From assembly GCF_007362775.1 (NCBI RefSeq), contig NZ_CP041692.1, forward strand, positions 3,038,001 through 3,102,000: 64,000 nucleotides of DNA, given 5' to 3'. A model generated the notes under the pieces. It ran no database searches. It worked only from the letters and a program-made list of their open reading frames with translations, and was not told the DNA's origin. The DNA comes from Microlunatus elymi. Lineage in GTDB: Bacteria > Actinomycetota > Actinomycetes > Propionibacteriales > Propionibacteriaceae. Positions 36,387 through 45,095 of the stretch are shown here, in pieces. Within the stretch, counting starts at the first letter, position 1. Every line of letters begins with the position of its first letter. The translations under genes and the position numbers were made by a program.

Positions 36387-36902
36387 TCATCCGGACAGCG
36401 GCCAGTCCCCTGCCTGATTCCACTGCCTGTCATCGTTCTGCGCCATCAACGTCAGCCGCGTTGCCGTACCCACGATCGGATCGAACCCGGCCAGTGAATG
36501 CTCGGCGGCCTTCAGCTGCTCCAGCGGTTGGTCATCGCCGATGGTCAGATGTGGATGCACGGTGTCGAACCGACCGCCGTACGGCGGGTATGCCGGGAAT
36601 CCGTCCCACAGACGCTGGGTGAGCTCGACGAACGGCCGCGGGTCGTCGGGTTCCAGGAAGATCACCGTTTCGCCGAACCAGCCGATGCGGGAGAACCGGT
36701 AGTCGAAGGACGGCACGGCGCCGGCGATCTCCGCCACTCGTTCGCGCACCTCGGCATTGATCCCGACCGGCGGCACAAACGGGAACAGAACCGTCACGTG
36801 TGCCGGGACGCCACGGCCGGCGACCGGATCCAGCCGACGTCGCAACTCCCCTACCAGCTCGTCGGCCTCGGGAATGCGGAGAATCAGTCCGGACAGCGTC
36901 AT
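36387..36902 (-). CDS. 2'-5' RNA ligase/phosphodiesterase-fold protein
   Basis: A 171-residue protein of the 2H phosphoesterase superfamily. The two catalytic HxT/S motifs are PAHVTVLFPF (HVT) and HPHLTIGD (HLT). These enzymes cleave or ligate 2'-5' or cyclic phosphodiesters in RNA. The substrate is unknown. Confidence 0.88.
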   Translation of the reverse strand: MTLSGLILRIPEADELVGELRRRLDPVAGRGVPAHVTVLFPFVPPVGINAEVRERVAEIAGAVPSFDYRFSRIGWFGETVIFLEPDDPRPFVELTQRLWDGFPAYPPYGGRFDTVHPHLTIGDDQPLEQLKAAEHSLAGFDPIVGTATRLTLMAQNDDRQWNQAGDWPLSG

Positions 36903-36984
36903 GCGATCAGCACTCCGTTCCCGCGGGCCGGTCGCAACGGATACTCCCCCGGCGATTCAACGTGTTTCGATGGGACGCGGCCGG

Positions 36985-37839
36985 TCAGCCCTGATACGGC
37001 CCGGGACCGGACCAACCCTGCTGCTGCGGCGCGGCCGGACCGCTGCGGAATTGGTCGTAGCGAGCGCCCTGTGGGTTGGACTGCATCAGCGCCATGATCG
37101 CGGTGATCGCGCCGCCGACGTACGGGATGAACATCAGCGCGGCCAGACCGCCGCTCTGATTCTGATCATGAAACCGGCGCATGGTGATCGAGATGTTCGG
37201 CAGGATGCTGCCGAAGGCGAAGATGAACCACAGGACCAGGACGATGAAGAATCCGGCCGGGGGTTCTGCACTGTCGGAACTGGCCACGGCGATGACAATC
37301 ATGAGGGCGATGAATACCAGGTAGACCAGCGCCTGCCACAGCATGTACCACCAGTACTCGCTCCGGCTGGCGCGACCGTCGAAGCGGACGATCTTCAGAT
37401 AGGCCCGCTTCACCGCCTCCACGAAGCCGATCCCGTAGTAAGGCAGATCGAGTGTGCCGGGGTCGCCGGCCAGCGGACGTCCGCCCGGGTAGGCGGACGG
37501 CATTGAGTAGGACGGCGGCGCGGACGGATAAGGCTGTCCCTGGCCGTAGACCGGACCGGCTCCATACTGCTGCGGCGTCGGTGCGCCCGAACCGTACGAC
37601 GGGTACTGCTGCCCAGCCGGACCATATTGCTGCGCAGCCGGACCATATTGCTGCCCCGCCTGGCCGTATTGCTGCGGTGCGAGGGGCTGCTGAGCACTGC
37701 CGTACGACTCGGGTTGCGGTGGTTGCTGACCGCCGCCGTAGTAGGGCTCGGACTGCAACTGATCAGGTCCAACTGGCCGCCAGGGATTGCTGTCGGGCTG
37801 GTCTGCGGACGGCTGGCCGTACGGGTTCTGTTCGCTCAT
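36985..37839 (-). CDS. DUF805 membrane protein with Gln/Gly/Pro/Tyr-rich N-terminus
   Basis: A 284-residue protein. The first 140 residues are disordered, Gln-, Gly-, Pro- and Tyr-rich with QQYGPA-type repeats; then a DUF805 domain (about residues 152-265) with FDGRASRSEYWWYMLWQALV and RRFHDQNQSGG and three or four transmembrane helices. DUF805 proteins are common actinobacterial membrane proteins of unknown role. The ATG at 37839 was preferred over 37866. Confidence 0.88.
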   Translation of the reverse strand: MSEQNPYGQPSADQPDSNPWRPVGPDQLQSEPYYGGGQQPPQPESYGSAQQPLAPQQYGQAGQQYGPAAQQYGPAGQQYPSYGSGAPTPQQYGAGPVYGQGQPYPSAPPSYSMPSAYPGGRPLAGDPGTLDLPYYGIGFVEAVKRAYLKIVRFDGRASRSEYWWYMLWQALVYLVFIALMIVIAVASSDSAEPPAGFFIVLVLWFIFAFGSILPNISITMRRFHDQNQSGGLAALMFIPYVGGAITAIMALMQSNPQGARYDQFRSGPAAPQQQGWSGPGPYQG

Positions 37840-38021
37840 TTCGCTCCGGTCGTCAGGGTCTGGCAAGCCCGGGCCGGACCGGGCTGGGTCGGAGCCGGCA
37901 TCACATCGCCCCGACGGCCGACAACTCTAACGGCCAACTCGGTCAAATCCGGACTCGTCGAAGCAGACCGGACGGCGACGATCAACCCCAGCTTGGCAAC
38001 CGGAGCGAAAAGTTTGCGCCT

Positions 38022-38044
38022 GGCGCGCGCAAACCTCACGCCTA
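38022..38044. promoter_or_regulatory. Inverted repeat in the divergent DUF805/PP2C intergenic region
   Basis: GTTTGCGC-N7-GCGCAAAC is a perfect 8-bp inverted repeat in the 293-bp gap between the divergent DUF805 and PP2C starts; a TATCGT -10-like box follows at about 38050. It may be an operator. Confidence 0.4.
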
Positions 38045-38132
38045 GGACTATCGTGTCGCCCATCGCGCCGCCAGAAGGCGCTTGCCGGGAGGCTTTGGGG
38101 TTCAGGGGATCGCTGCGAATGCTGAGGTTCGA

Positions 38133-39917
38133 GTGCTGAGGTTCCGGTACGCCGCGTCCAGCCACTGTGGGCTGGTCCGGTCGAACAATGAGGACGCCGG
38201 CTATGCCGGCGCCTACCTGCTGTTGGTCGCCGACGGCGTCGGCGGAGCTGCGGCCGGTGAGGTGGCGTCGGCCAGTACGGCGTACGTCGCCAGCACAGTT
38301 TCCATGATCAGCGAGGACGACCCGCTCGCCGTCCTGGCGCAGGCGGTCGACTTCGCCCATCAACACCTTCGTGACGGTGTCGACATCGACCCCTCCCGGG
38401 ACGGGATGTCCACCACGCTGACCGCGGTGCTGGGCAACGGCGAGCGCTTCGGGTTGGCTCATGTCGGCGATTCCCGCGCCTTCCTCTGGCGGGACGGTGA
38501 ATGCCGCCAGATCACCAAGGACCACAGCCTGCTGCAGATGTTGTTGGACTCCGGTGAGCTCTCGGCCGATGACGCGGAAACGTTTCCGTACCGGTCGGTG
38601 ATCGCGCGGTCGATCAATCATCTGGAGACTCCGGAGCCGGATCTGATCCTGCTCGATCTGGCCCCCGGCGATCGGATCCTGCTGGCCAGTGATGGTCTGA
38701 CCGATCTGGTGCCGGCGGCCCTGATCGCCAAGGCGGTCGCTCATCCCGATCTTGATCATGCTGTCGACGTGCTCGTGGAGTTGGCGCTGGCAGCAGGTGG
38801 CCGGGACAACATCACCTGCATCCTCGGCGAGGTGGTCGAAGGAGAGCCGATCCATCCGCGCGGACAGCTGGTCGGCGCCGCAGCGAATCCGGCCAATCTG
38901 ATCGACGGGGCGGCGATCCGGATCGATCGGATCGGCGCCGGCGCGCGGCCCGGCTGCAACCCGCCGGGGGTGCCTGGCGGACCCCGGTGGCCGGCTGACC
39001 TCAGCTTCGATTCGTCAGTGCGGGGCGCGCGCGATCACCGTCATCGTGCCGGGCGCGATCTCGGTGAACCCGGCGTCCCGGACGGCGAGCAGCCGGTCCT
39101 CACCCCACGCCACGGCGGGATCGGCCAGTCGCCCGCTGAGTCGGCCCCACAGGTCCGGTCCGGCGCGTCGGGCATCGACCGGACATCCGTCCGTCCGCCA
39201 ACGTTCCAGGGCGGCCGGGTCGTCGCCGGCCAGCAGTGCGGCCGCGATCATCCCGGCGTGTCCGACCTGCGCCATCGTCTTGCCCAAGGTCATCACCGGC
39301 TCCGGCGGCACCCAGACCTGCAGGGTGCCGTCGGCTGGATCGGTGTCGGGCGGGTCATCCACCGGCGCGTCGGTCCCACCGACCTGCAGCTTGGCGACGC
39401 GTTTGTCCAGTTCCGCGACCAGTCCGGGCAGCAGCGCGCGGACCTCGGTGTGCCCGTCTTGCAGTGTGATGCCCGGGAGTTCGGCCGTCGCCTGCCAGGG
39501 TGCTCCCCTGCCCCGCCGCGTCACCTTCCGGATGTGCCCACCGGCGTACGCGGCAACAGCGTCATGCCATTCGGGATCGGTACGGACGCGTTCGTCCAGG
39601 CAGACCAGGGCCGCGGCCGAGGCGGCCAGCCGGAGCGCCGCGTGCCAGGACGGCGGCCGATCCCGCTCCATCCGCGAGATCAACTGCATCGCCCGGATCC
39701 GATCCGGCTGCTCCTCGCGATCGTCGACCACCTGCTCGACGTCCAGCCCCAGCCAATCGGCGTACCGAGCTCGCAGCGGTTCGAGCACGTCACCGCCGAG
39801 ATCGACGACCGGATGCGGAGGATCGGGTTGCGGGTCGGCCATGCGCACATCCTGCCAACGACTCAGCCTCATGGGATCCACGCTCAGGCAGCCTTCCGCA
39901 GCAGGTCGTGGATCTGA
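38133..39917 (+). CDS. PP2C-family protein phosphatase with apparent C-terminal frameshift readthrough
   Basis: The PP2C catalytic domain occupies the first 250 or so residues: RSNNEDAG, VADGVGG, GDSRAFLW, ASDGLTD and GGRDNITC, all standard metal-binding motifs of PstP-like phosphatases. Beyond about 38900 the sequence is low-complexity and the ORF runs 900 bp antisense through the whole peptidyl-tRNA hydrolase gene, to 39917. A TGA in another frame at 38996-38998, just before the opposing stop at 39015, looks like the ancestral end, so one indel near 38900-38990 probably caused the readthrough. Start GTG 38133 lies in the second copy of a 14-bp tandem duplication (ATG copy at 38119). Confidence 0.65.
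   Translation: MLRFRYAASSHCGLVRSNNEDAGYAGAYLLLVADGVGGAAAGEVASASTAYVASTVSMISEDDPLAVLAQAVDFAHQHLRDGVDIDPSRDGMSTTLTAVLGNGERFGLAHVGDSRAFLWRDGECRQITKDHSLLQMLLDSGELSADDAETFPYRSVIARSINHLETPEPDLILLDLAPGDRILLASDGLTDLVPAALIAKAVAHPDLDHAVDVLVELALAAGGRDNITCILGEVVEGEPIHPRGQLVGAAANPANLIDGAAIRIDRIGAGARPGCNPPGVPGGPRWPADLSFDSSVRGARDHRHRAGRDLGEPGVPDGEQPVLTPRHGGIGQSPAESAPQVRSGASGIDRTSVRPPTFQGGRVVAGQQCGRDHPGVSDLRHRLAQGHHRLRRHPDLQGAVGWIGVGRVIHRRVGPTDLQLGDAFVQFRDQSGQQRADLGVPVLQCDAREFGRRLPGCSPAPPRHLPDVPTGVRGNSVMPFGIGTDAFVQADQGRGRGGQPERRVPGRRPIPLHPRDQLHRPDPIRLLLAIVDHLLDVQPQPIGVPSSQRFEHVTAEIDDRMRRIGLRVGHAHILPTTQPHGIHAQAAFRSRSWI
39015..39842 (-). CDS. Peptidyl-tRNA hydrolase (PTH2-type)
   Basis: A 275-residue protein. 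The N-terminal 150 residues are an actinobacterial extension; the C-terminal part has EPVMTLGKTMAQVGHAGMIA and RDAGFTEIAPGTMTVIARA, the PTH2-family core, with the VRDAGFTEI motif. It hydrolyses peptidyl-tRNA to recycle tRNA. ATG 39842 has AGGA eight bases upstream. The opposing PP2C frame overlaps it fully, but this gene's conserved motifs support it as real. Confidence 0.82.
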   Translation of the reverse strand: MADPQPDPPHPVVDLGGDVLEPLRARYADWLGLDVEQVVDDREEQPDRIRAMQLISRMERDRPPSWHAALRLAASAAALVCLDERVRTDPEWHDAVAAYAGGHIRKVTRRGRGAPWQATAELPGITLQDGHTEVRALLPGLVAELDKRVAKLQVGGTDAPVDDPPDTDPADGTLQVWVPPEPVMTLGKTMAQVGHAGMIAAALLAGDDPAALERWRTDGCPVDARRAGPDLWGRLSGRLADPAVAWGEDRLLAVRDAGFTEIAPGTMTVIARAPH

Positions 39918-40423
39918 TCGTGCACCTGCAGCGGTGCCAGTCCCATCGCGGTGATCACGTCGACTGCAGGTTCATGATCCAGCCGGGTCAGGCCGAGCAG
40001 GATGTGCTCGGTCCCGATGTAGTTGTGCTGCAAGCTGATCGCTTCCCGCAGCGCAAGCTCGAGACTCTTCTTCGCCGCCGCACCGAACGGGAGGTGTCCG
40101 CGTCGACGACTGGCACGTCGGCTCAGCGCCCCGGCGCCGAAGTTCTCCTCCACCCGGCGGCGTACCTCATCCAGGTCGATGCCGATCCGGCGCAGCGCAT
40201 CGGCGTCGGGATAGCTGTCCCCGACGCTCGATTCGACCCGCTCCCGAACCCGGCGATAGGTCAGACCCGCGGCGTCCAGCACCGGTTTGACCACCCCGTC
40301 GGCATGCCACAGGGTGCCGAGCAGGACGTGTTCACTGCCGATCTGATCCTGGCCGAGCTCGCGGGCCTCGGATTGTGCCTGGACCACGGCATCTCGTGCC
40401 GCGGTGGTGAATCGTTCGAACAT
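39884..40423 (-). CDS. Standalone Clp N-terminal (Clp-N) domain protein
   Basis: A 179-residue protein with two Clp-N repeats (MFERFTTAARDAVVQAQSEA, GSEHVLLGTLWH, and HNYIGTEHILLGLTRLDHEP) but no AAA+ module, so it is an adaptor-like or substrate-binding protein rather than a Clp unfoldase. The ATG at 40423 has GGAAG upstream. A small HTH gene lies immediately upstream in the same direction. Such Clp-N/HTH pairs are widespread in actinomycetes and are presumably proteostasis-related. Confidence 0.87.
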   Translation of the reverse strand: MFERFTTAARDAVVQAQSEARELGQDQIGSEHVLLGTLWHADGVVKPVLDAAGLTYRRVRERVESSVGDSYPDADALRRIGIDLDEVRRRVEENFGAGALSRRASRRRGHLPFGAAAKKSLELALREAISLQHNYIGTEHILLGLTRLDHEPAVDVITAMGLAPLQVHDQIHDLLRKAA

Positions 40424-40469
40424 GATCACTTCCTGTTGAAAGCCGGCCCGCGTCACAGCCGGCATCGGG

Positions 40470-40769
40470 TCAGCGACGGCCGTACTTCTTGTGCACTGCC
40501 TGTTTGGAGATGCCGAGCAACCCGGCGATCTGTTGCCAGGACCACCCCTGGGCCCGGGCGCGCTCGACGTGCAGCAACTCGAGTTGGTCGGCCAGGGCCC
40601 GAAGCGCGACCACCGCGCGCAAGCCGTCCGCCGGGTTCTCGCTGTCCAGCGCCCGGTCCAGCGATCCTCCGCGCTGCCCCGAGCCGTCAGCCGGAACAGC
40701 GCCGTCAGCCGATGAGGTGGCGTCGGCCGTCCAGCCGTCGGGGGTCCTTGCATCACCTGCGGCAACCAT
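40470..40769 (-). CDS. Small HTH regulator upstream of the Clp-N gene
   Basis: A 99-residue protein whose C-terminal 35 residues are a helix-turn-helix (ELLHVERARAQGWSWQQIAG to LLGISKQAVHKKYGRR). ATG 40769 lies seven bases after the -10 TAGGAT of a TTGACG-17-TAGGAT promoter, so it is probably leaderless. The GGTTGACG-N9-CGTCAACC palindrome overlaps that promoter, which suggests autoregulation with the Clp-N gene, 46 bp downstream. Confidence 0.75.
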   Translation of the reverse strand: MVAAGDARTPDGWTADATSSADGAVPADGSGQRGGSLDRALDSENPADGLRAVVALRALADQLELLHVERARAQGWSWQQIAGLLGISKQAVHKKYGRR

Positions 40770-40776
40770 GTTCGTC

Positions 40777-40817
40777 ATCCTAGGTTGACGAACCGCACCC
40801 GTCAACCAGCATTGACG
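40777..40817 (-). promoter_or_regulatory. Promoter and palindromic operator of the HTH-Clp-N pair
   Basis: Minus-strand TTGACG (40805-40800) and TAGGAT (40782-40777) are 17 bp apart. GGTTGACG at 40783-40790 and CGTCAACC at 40800-40807 form a perfect 8-bp inverted repeat over the spacer and -35, with a third TTGACG half-site at 40812-40817. Confidence 0.7.
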
Positions 40818-40904
40818 AGCGGTATCTGGTGTCCGTCGTAACCGCTATTCCCGATATGCTCACTGGGCTTTACTGCATCCACCACCAGAGAGCGACGCCA
40901 ACCC

Positions 40905-42333
40905 GTGCCGAACATCCTGATCCGTGCCCACAAGAGCCCGTTCCGGATCGCCTCCGCAGAAGAGTCCCTGGAGCAGAATCTGCTCGGCCGGAACGCCGGG
41001 AACCTGATCTTCAGCCAATCGGTCTGCCGGCTGCTCAGCACCCGGGGGACGTCCGAGCGGACGGTCAACCTGGCCGGGTTGGAGAGGTCGTTCCGTCCCG
41101 CCTCGGCCGCCGAACCGATCGATCGACTGGTGCTCCCGCTGGCCAACGCCTTCCGGCCCGGTTATCAAGATCAACTTGCTCGGATGACCAAGATCATCAA
41201 GCGGGCCGCAGTGCCGGTCACCGTGCTGGGAGTCGGTGCCCAGGGCGACGCTGGCCGGCACCCGCCGCCGGGCCGGCGAGATCGATCAAGCAGTCACCGA
41301 CTTCGTACGGGCTGCCCTGCGGCACGGCTCCGGGCCGATCGGCGTACGAGGTGAGTACACCCGTGATTACCTTGTCCAGTTGGGATTCGGCGACGACGAC
41401 GTCATGGTGATCGGCTGCCCGTCGATGTTCATGTACGGTCCCGATCTCAAGATCGTCAAGTCCGCCGACGCCCTTGCTGATGACGCGCGGATTGCCCTGA
41501 ACATCAGCCCGTACGTGCGCCAACTCGGCCCGCTGTCGCAACGCCACGCCGAGCGCTACCCCAACCTGATCTACCTCGCCCAGAACGATGCGACCCTGCA
41601 GTTGTTGATCACCGGTCGCTATCCGGCGAAACCGACCTCGGCCACCTTCCGCTCCGGTGTGCCGGTCACTGTTGATCATCCGCTGATCCGCCAGGACCGA
41701 GTGCGATTCTTCCTCGACCCGACGCCATGGATCGAGCACCTCAAGAGCTACCGATTCTCCTTCGGCTCCAGGATCCACGGCAACATCGCGGCGCTGCTGG
41801 CCGGTACTCCGGCGCTGGTCCTGGCGCACGACTCGCGGACCCGCGAGCTGGCCGACTATCACCGGATCCCGGCCCGGCTGATCACCGATCGTCCGGAACA
41901 GATCGACGCCGCCGAGCTGTACGCGTCCGCCGACTGGCAACCGCTCAACGACGGTCACGCCGAGCGTTGGCAGATCTTCCGGTCCTTCCTGCGTCAGCAC
42001 GGCCTGCCGACGGTGTACGACGACGGCCAGGACCGCGGCGCGGCCTTCGACGCCCGGTTGTCCCGGACAAGTTTCCCGCCACCGGTACGGACGCCGCTCG
42101 GCGCCACGACCGAGGAGCTGTTCGCGATGCGCGCCGAACTGGCGCAGTTGCGGCAGGAGGTGTCCGAGACCAGGCGCCGGCTGGATGCCGACCGGGATTC
42201 CCGCCGCCGGTTCGGCTCAGAGCTCGCGCGCCGGATCCGCACCGGTGCACGGATCAGCGCGGTCGCCAACGCCCGCAAGCTCGCCGGCGGGGCTCGTCGC
42301 CGGGTGATGGAGCCGAACGGTGACCCAGGGTAG
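40905..42333 (+). pseudogene. Frameshifted polysaccharide pyruvyl transferase-like gene
   Basis: The N-terminal part (MPNILIRAHKSPFRIASAEE to VLGVGAQGDAG) reads in one frame to about 41255, then the family continues in another (LAGTRRRAGEIDQAVTDFV, IGCPSMFMYG, FSFGSRIHGNIAALLAGTPA) to 42333. The two frames overlap, so a small indel near 41250-41265 disrupts a protein of about 475 residues. The SRIHGN motif and overall fold indicate a polysaccharide pyruvyl transferase with a C-terminal coiled coil (ELAQLRQEVSETRRRLDADR). Programmed frameshifting was considered but no slippery site is evident. Confidence 0.72.
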
Positions 42334-42954
42334 GAAGAGCTGAACCAACGGGCCGATACCGACTGCGTACAGCACGGTGCCGATCCACAGGTCACCGCCG
42401 AGCAGGAAGCCGATCCCGACCACGACCAACTCGATCCCGGTCCGGATCATCCACACCGGCCGACCGGTGCGCGCCACCAGCCCGGTCATCAGCCCGTCCC
42501 GCGCGCCCGGACCGAGTTGGGCGCCGATGTAGATCGCGCCGGCGAGGCCGTTCAGCGCGATCCCTCCGACCAGCCAGCCGATCCGGACGGGCAGTGACTC
42601 AGGGGTCGGCAATGCGCCGAGCACCAAGTCGACGAAGACGCCGATCAGCACGGCGTTGCAGATCGTGCCGAGCCCGGGCCACTGACGCAGCGGCACCCAC
42701 AACAGCAACACGATCAGGCTGACGCCGATGGTCACCTGCCCGTAGCTCAGCGGCAGATAGTGGGTCAGGCCCTGATGCAACACGCCCCAGGGTTCGATGC
42801 CGAGCCCGGCACGCAGGATCAACGCCATCGAGGCGCCGTAGAGAAACAGTCCGGCCAGCAGCTGGATCAGGCGCCGGGGCAGTCGGCCCGCTCGCAATTG
42901 CTGTCGCGGTGACAAGGCGAGGAGGACGGGGCGACCGGATCCGGACAGGCGCAT
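42217..42954 (-). CDS. YczE/YitT-like membrane protein
   Basis: A 245-residue protein with about five transmembrane helices. The motif GLGIEPWGVLHQGL and GPGARDGLMTGLVARTG is characteristic of the YczE/YitT family, widely encoded next to MocR-type regulators, as it is here across a divergent intergenic region. Function unknown. The C-terminus overlaps the convergent pyruvyl transferase remnant by about 115 bp. Confidence 0.85.
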   Translation of the reverse strand: MRLSGSGRPVLLALSPRQQLRAGRLPRRLIQLLAGLFLYGASMALILRAGLGIEPWGVLHQGLTHYLPLSYGQVTIGVSLIVLLLWVPLRQWPGLGTICNAVLIGVFVDLVLGALPTPESLPVRIGWLVGGIALNGLAGAIYIGAQLGPGARDGLMTGLVARTGRPVWMIRTGIELVVVGIGFLLGGDLWIGTVLYAVGIGPLVQLFLPWVTVRLHHPATSPAGELAGVGDRADPCTGADPAREL

Positions 42955-42972
42955 GCCGAGTAGGATGCCGGT

Positions 42973-42999
42973 AATTGGCCCTCGAATGAATAGCCAATT
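42973..42999. promoter_or_regulatory. Palindrome between divergent YczE and MocR genes
   Basis: AATTGGC-N13-GCCAATT (42973-42979, 42993-42999) is a perfect 7-bp inverted repeat centred 20-45 bases upstream of both starts. It fits a direct operator of the MocR regulator. Confidence 0.6.
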
Positions 43000-43064
43000 T
43001 TCGGGTCGCGGACCCTTTGGTTCGCGCCGGTGAGTGATGTCGCGATGTCGTCGGAGGTGTTGCC

Positions 43065-44510
43065 GTGTCCCAGCCGTGGCTGACGGCCGGCCAACTCACC
43101 GCTCTTCTCGGCGGTCGCGCGTTCCAGCCGCCGGTCTACCGCGACCTGGCCGAGCGGATCCGGCTGCTGGTGATCGACGGTCAACTGCCCGACGGCTTCC
43201 GGATGCCGAGCGAACGGGAGCTGTCCGTCGCGCTCGGCCTGAGCCGAACCACCATCACCAACAGCTACACCCTGTTGCGTGATCTCGGTGTGCTCAGCGC
43301 ACGTCGCGGCGCCGGGAACTTCGTCCATCAACCAGAGACCGGACTGGCCAGCAGCCTGCTGCCGATCCCGTACAGCGGCGCCGACGACAACGCCCTGGTC
43401 GCACTCAACACCGCCTCCTCCACCGCTCCGCCGGGTCTCGGCCGGGCCTACCAAGCCGCCGCCGAACGGTTGCCCGCCCTGCTCGGTGGCACCGGCTACT
43501 TCCCCGACGGGGTTGAGATCCTGCGACGATCACTCGCCGAGACGTTCACCGCCCGCGGGCTGCCGACCCGAGCCGATCAGCTGATCATCACCGTCGGCTC
43601 GCTGTCCGGCTGGAACGTGATCCTGCAGGCGCTCGCCTCGCCGGGCGACCCGGTGTTGCTGGAGTCGCCCACGTACTACAACGCGATCGAGGCGTGCCGG
43701 CGGATGGGCGCCCGGTTGGTGCCGTTCCCCATCGGCCCCGGGGACTGGGATGCCGACCGGCTGGAAACGATCTTGAATAGATCGCAGGCCAGGATCGCCT
43801 TCCTGATTCCCGAATTCCAGAACCCGACCGGAGTCTGGCTGGACGAGGAACAGCGGCGAGCGGCCGCCCGGGCGCTGAACCGGCACCAGGTGATCACCGT
43901 AGTGGACGAGACGCTGGTCGATCTGCGGCTGGACGGCGACGATCCGCGGACCCCGCTGGGCAGCTTGCTGGACAACGCGATCACCATCGGATCGGCCAGC
44001 AAGTCCTTCTGGGGTGGTCTACGGATCGGCTGGATCCGATCGCCGAAGCAGTATGTCCGCCGGCTGATCGAGACCCAGTCGACGATGGACAACGGCGCCG
44101 CGCCCTACGAACAATTGGTGGTGGCGGAGCTGATGCGAGACGCCGAGACGGTGCTCGACCATCAGCGCAGCCGGACCCGGCGGCAGCGTGATCATCTGGC
44201 CGCCGAGATGCGAGAAACGTTGCCTGATTGGGATTTCTCCCTGCCGGCCGGTGGCTTGTCGCTGTGGTTCCGGCTGCCGACCGAGTCGTCGAATCTGATC
44301 AGCGCGTTGGCCCGCCAACGAGATCTGGTGCTCACCCCGGGTCCGCGGTTCTATCCGCGCGGGGGTGGTCGTCGGCAGCTGCGGATCCCGTACGTGGCCG
44401 AGTTGCCGGTGCTGTCAGAAGCGGTACGACGGCTGGAGCTGGCCTGGCAGGAGAGCAGGTCCGGCGTTCGGTTGCCGGCACGGACCGCCGGCACCGAGTT
44501 GATCATCTGA
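43065..44510 (+). CDS. MocR/GntR-type regulator with aminotransferase domain
   Basis: A 481-residue protein: an N-terminal GntR winged HTH (residues about 20-90; RMPSERELSVALGLSRTTI) fused to a class I aminotransferase-like domain. The pyridoxal phosphate lysine is in GSASKSFWGGLRIGW, and ESPTYYN and IPEFQNPTG are typical PLP-fold segments. MocR proteins respond to PLP or amino-acid-like ligands. With YczE on the divergent strand, it probably regulates that membrane protein via the palindrome at 42973. GTG start after GGAGG. Confidence 0.93.
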   Translation: MSQPWLTAGQLTALLGGRAFQPPVYRDLAERIRLLVIDGQLPDGFRMPSERELSVALGLSRTTITNSYTLLRDLGVLSARRGAGNFVHQPETGLASSLLPIPYSGADDNALVALNTASSTAPPGLGRAYQAAAERLPALLGGTGYFPDGVEILRRSLAETFTARGLPTRADQLIITVGSLSGWNVILQALASPGDPVLLESPTYYNAIEACRRMGARLVPFPIGPGDWDADRLETILNRSQARIAFLIPEFQNPTGVWLDEEQRRAAARALNRHQVITVVDETLVDLRLDGDDPRTPLGSLLDNAITIGSASKSFWGGLRIGWIRSPKQYVRRLIETQSTMDNGAAPYEQLVVAELMRDAETVLDHQRSRTRRQRDHLAAEMRETLPDWDFSLPAGGLSLWFRLPTESSNLISALARQRDLVLTPGPRFYPRGGGRRQLRIPYVAELPVLSEAVRRLELAWQESRSGVRLPARTAGTELII

Positions 44511-45095
44511 TCAGCTACGCGCCTTGGCCTTCTCGGCCTTCTTGGTCTGCCGCACCTTGATCAGCGAGTCCTCGTCGACGATGTCGGCCACCGATCGGAA
44601 GGCCCCGTCCTCGCCGTACTTGCCGGCAGCCTCCCGCCAGCCGGGCGGTGTGACGCCGCGCTGTTTTCCCAACAGGGCAACGAAGATCGACGCCTTCTGA
44701 TCACCCAGGCCGGGCAGCGCCGCCAGTCGACGTTTCAGTTCCGCACCGTCTGGGGCGGTCTGCCACAGCCGGCTGGCGTCGGCGTCGTACTCATCCACCA
44801 GCACCCGGCAGACCTCGTGCACCCGCTTGCCCATCGATCCCGGAAAACGATGCACCGCGGGCCGCTGCGCACAGATGGCGACGAAGTCGTCGACCGCCAT
44901 GGCAGCGATCGCCGCCACGTCGAAACTGCCGCCCATCCGCTCGGCGATCACCGACGGCCCACTGAACGCCTTCTCCATCGGCACCTGTTGGTCGAGCACC
45001 ATGCCGCAGAGCAGCGCATTCGGGTTCGTGGACAGCAGGTGATCAATGGCGAGATCCCCGACGAGATGCAACTCCGCGGCAGTCATGCGCGTCAT
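44511..45095 (-). CDS. HhH-GPD-type base excision repair protein
   Basis: A 194-residue protein. The helix-hairpin-helix region is ALPGLGDQKASIFVALLGKQ, but the classical catalytic Asp of HhH-GPD glycosylases is not obvious, so activity is uncertain. The N-terminal part (DHLLSTNPNALLCGMVLDQQ) matches the actinobacterial HhH-GPD-type repair family. The C-terminus is Lys-rich. Confidence 0.83.
   Translation of the reverse strand: MTRMTAAELHLVGDLAIDHLLSTNPNALLCGMVLDQQVPMEKAFSGPSVIAERMGGSFDVAAIAAMAVDDFVAICAQRPAVHRFPGSMGKRVHEVCRVLVDEYDADASRLWQTAPDGAELKRRLAALPGLGDQKASIFVALLGKQRGVTPPGWREAAGKYGEDGAFRSVADIVDEDSLIKVRQTKKAEKAKARS

Noticed and set aside
41236-41354. Programmed frameshift in the pyruvyl transferase
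   Set aside because: No slippery heptamer or stimulatory structure at the overlap; an indel is the simpler explanation.
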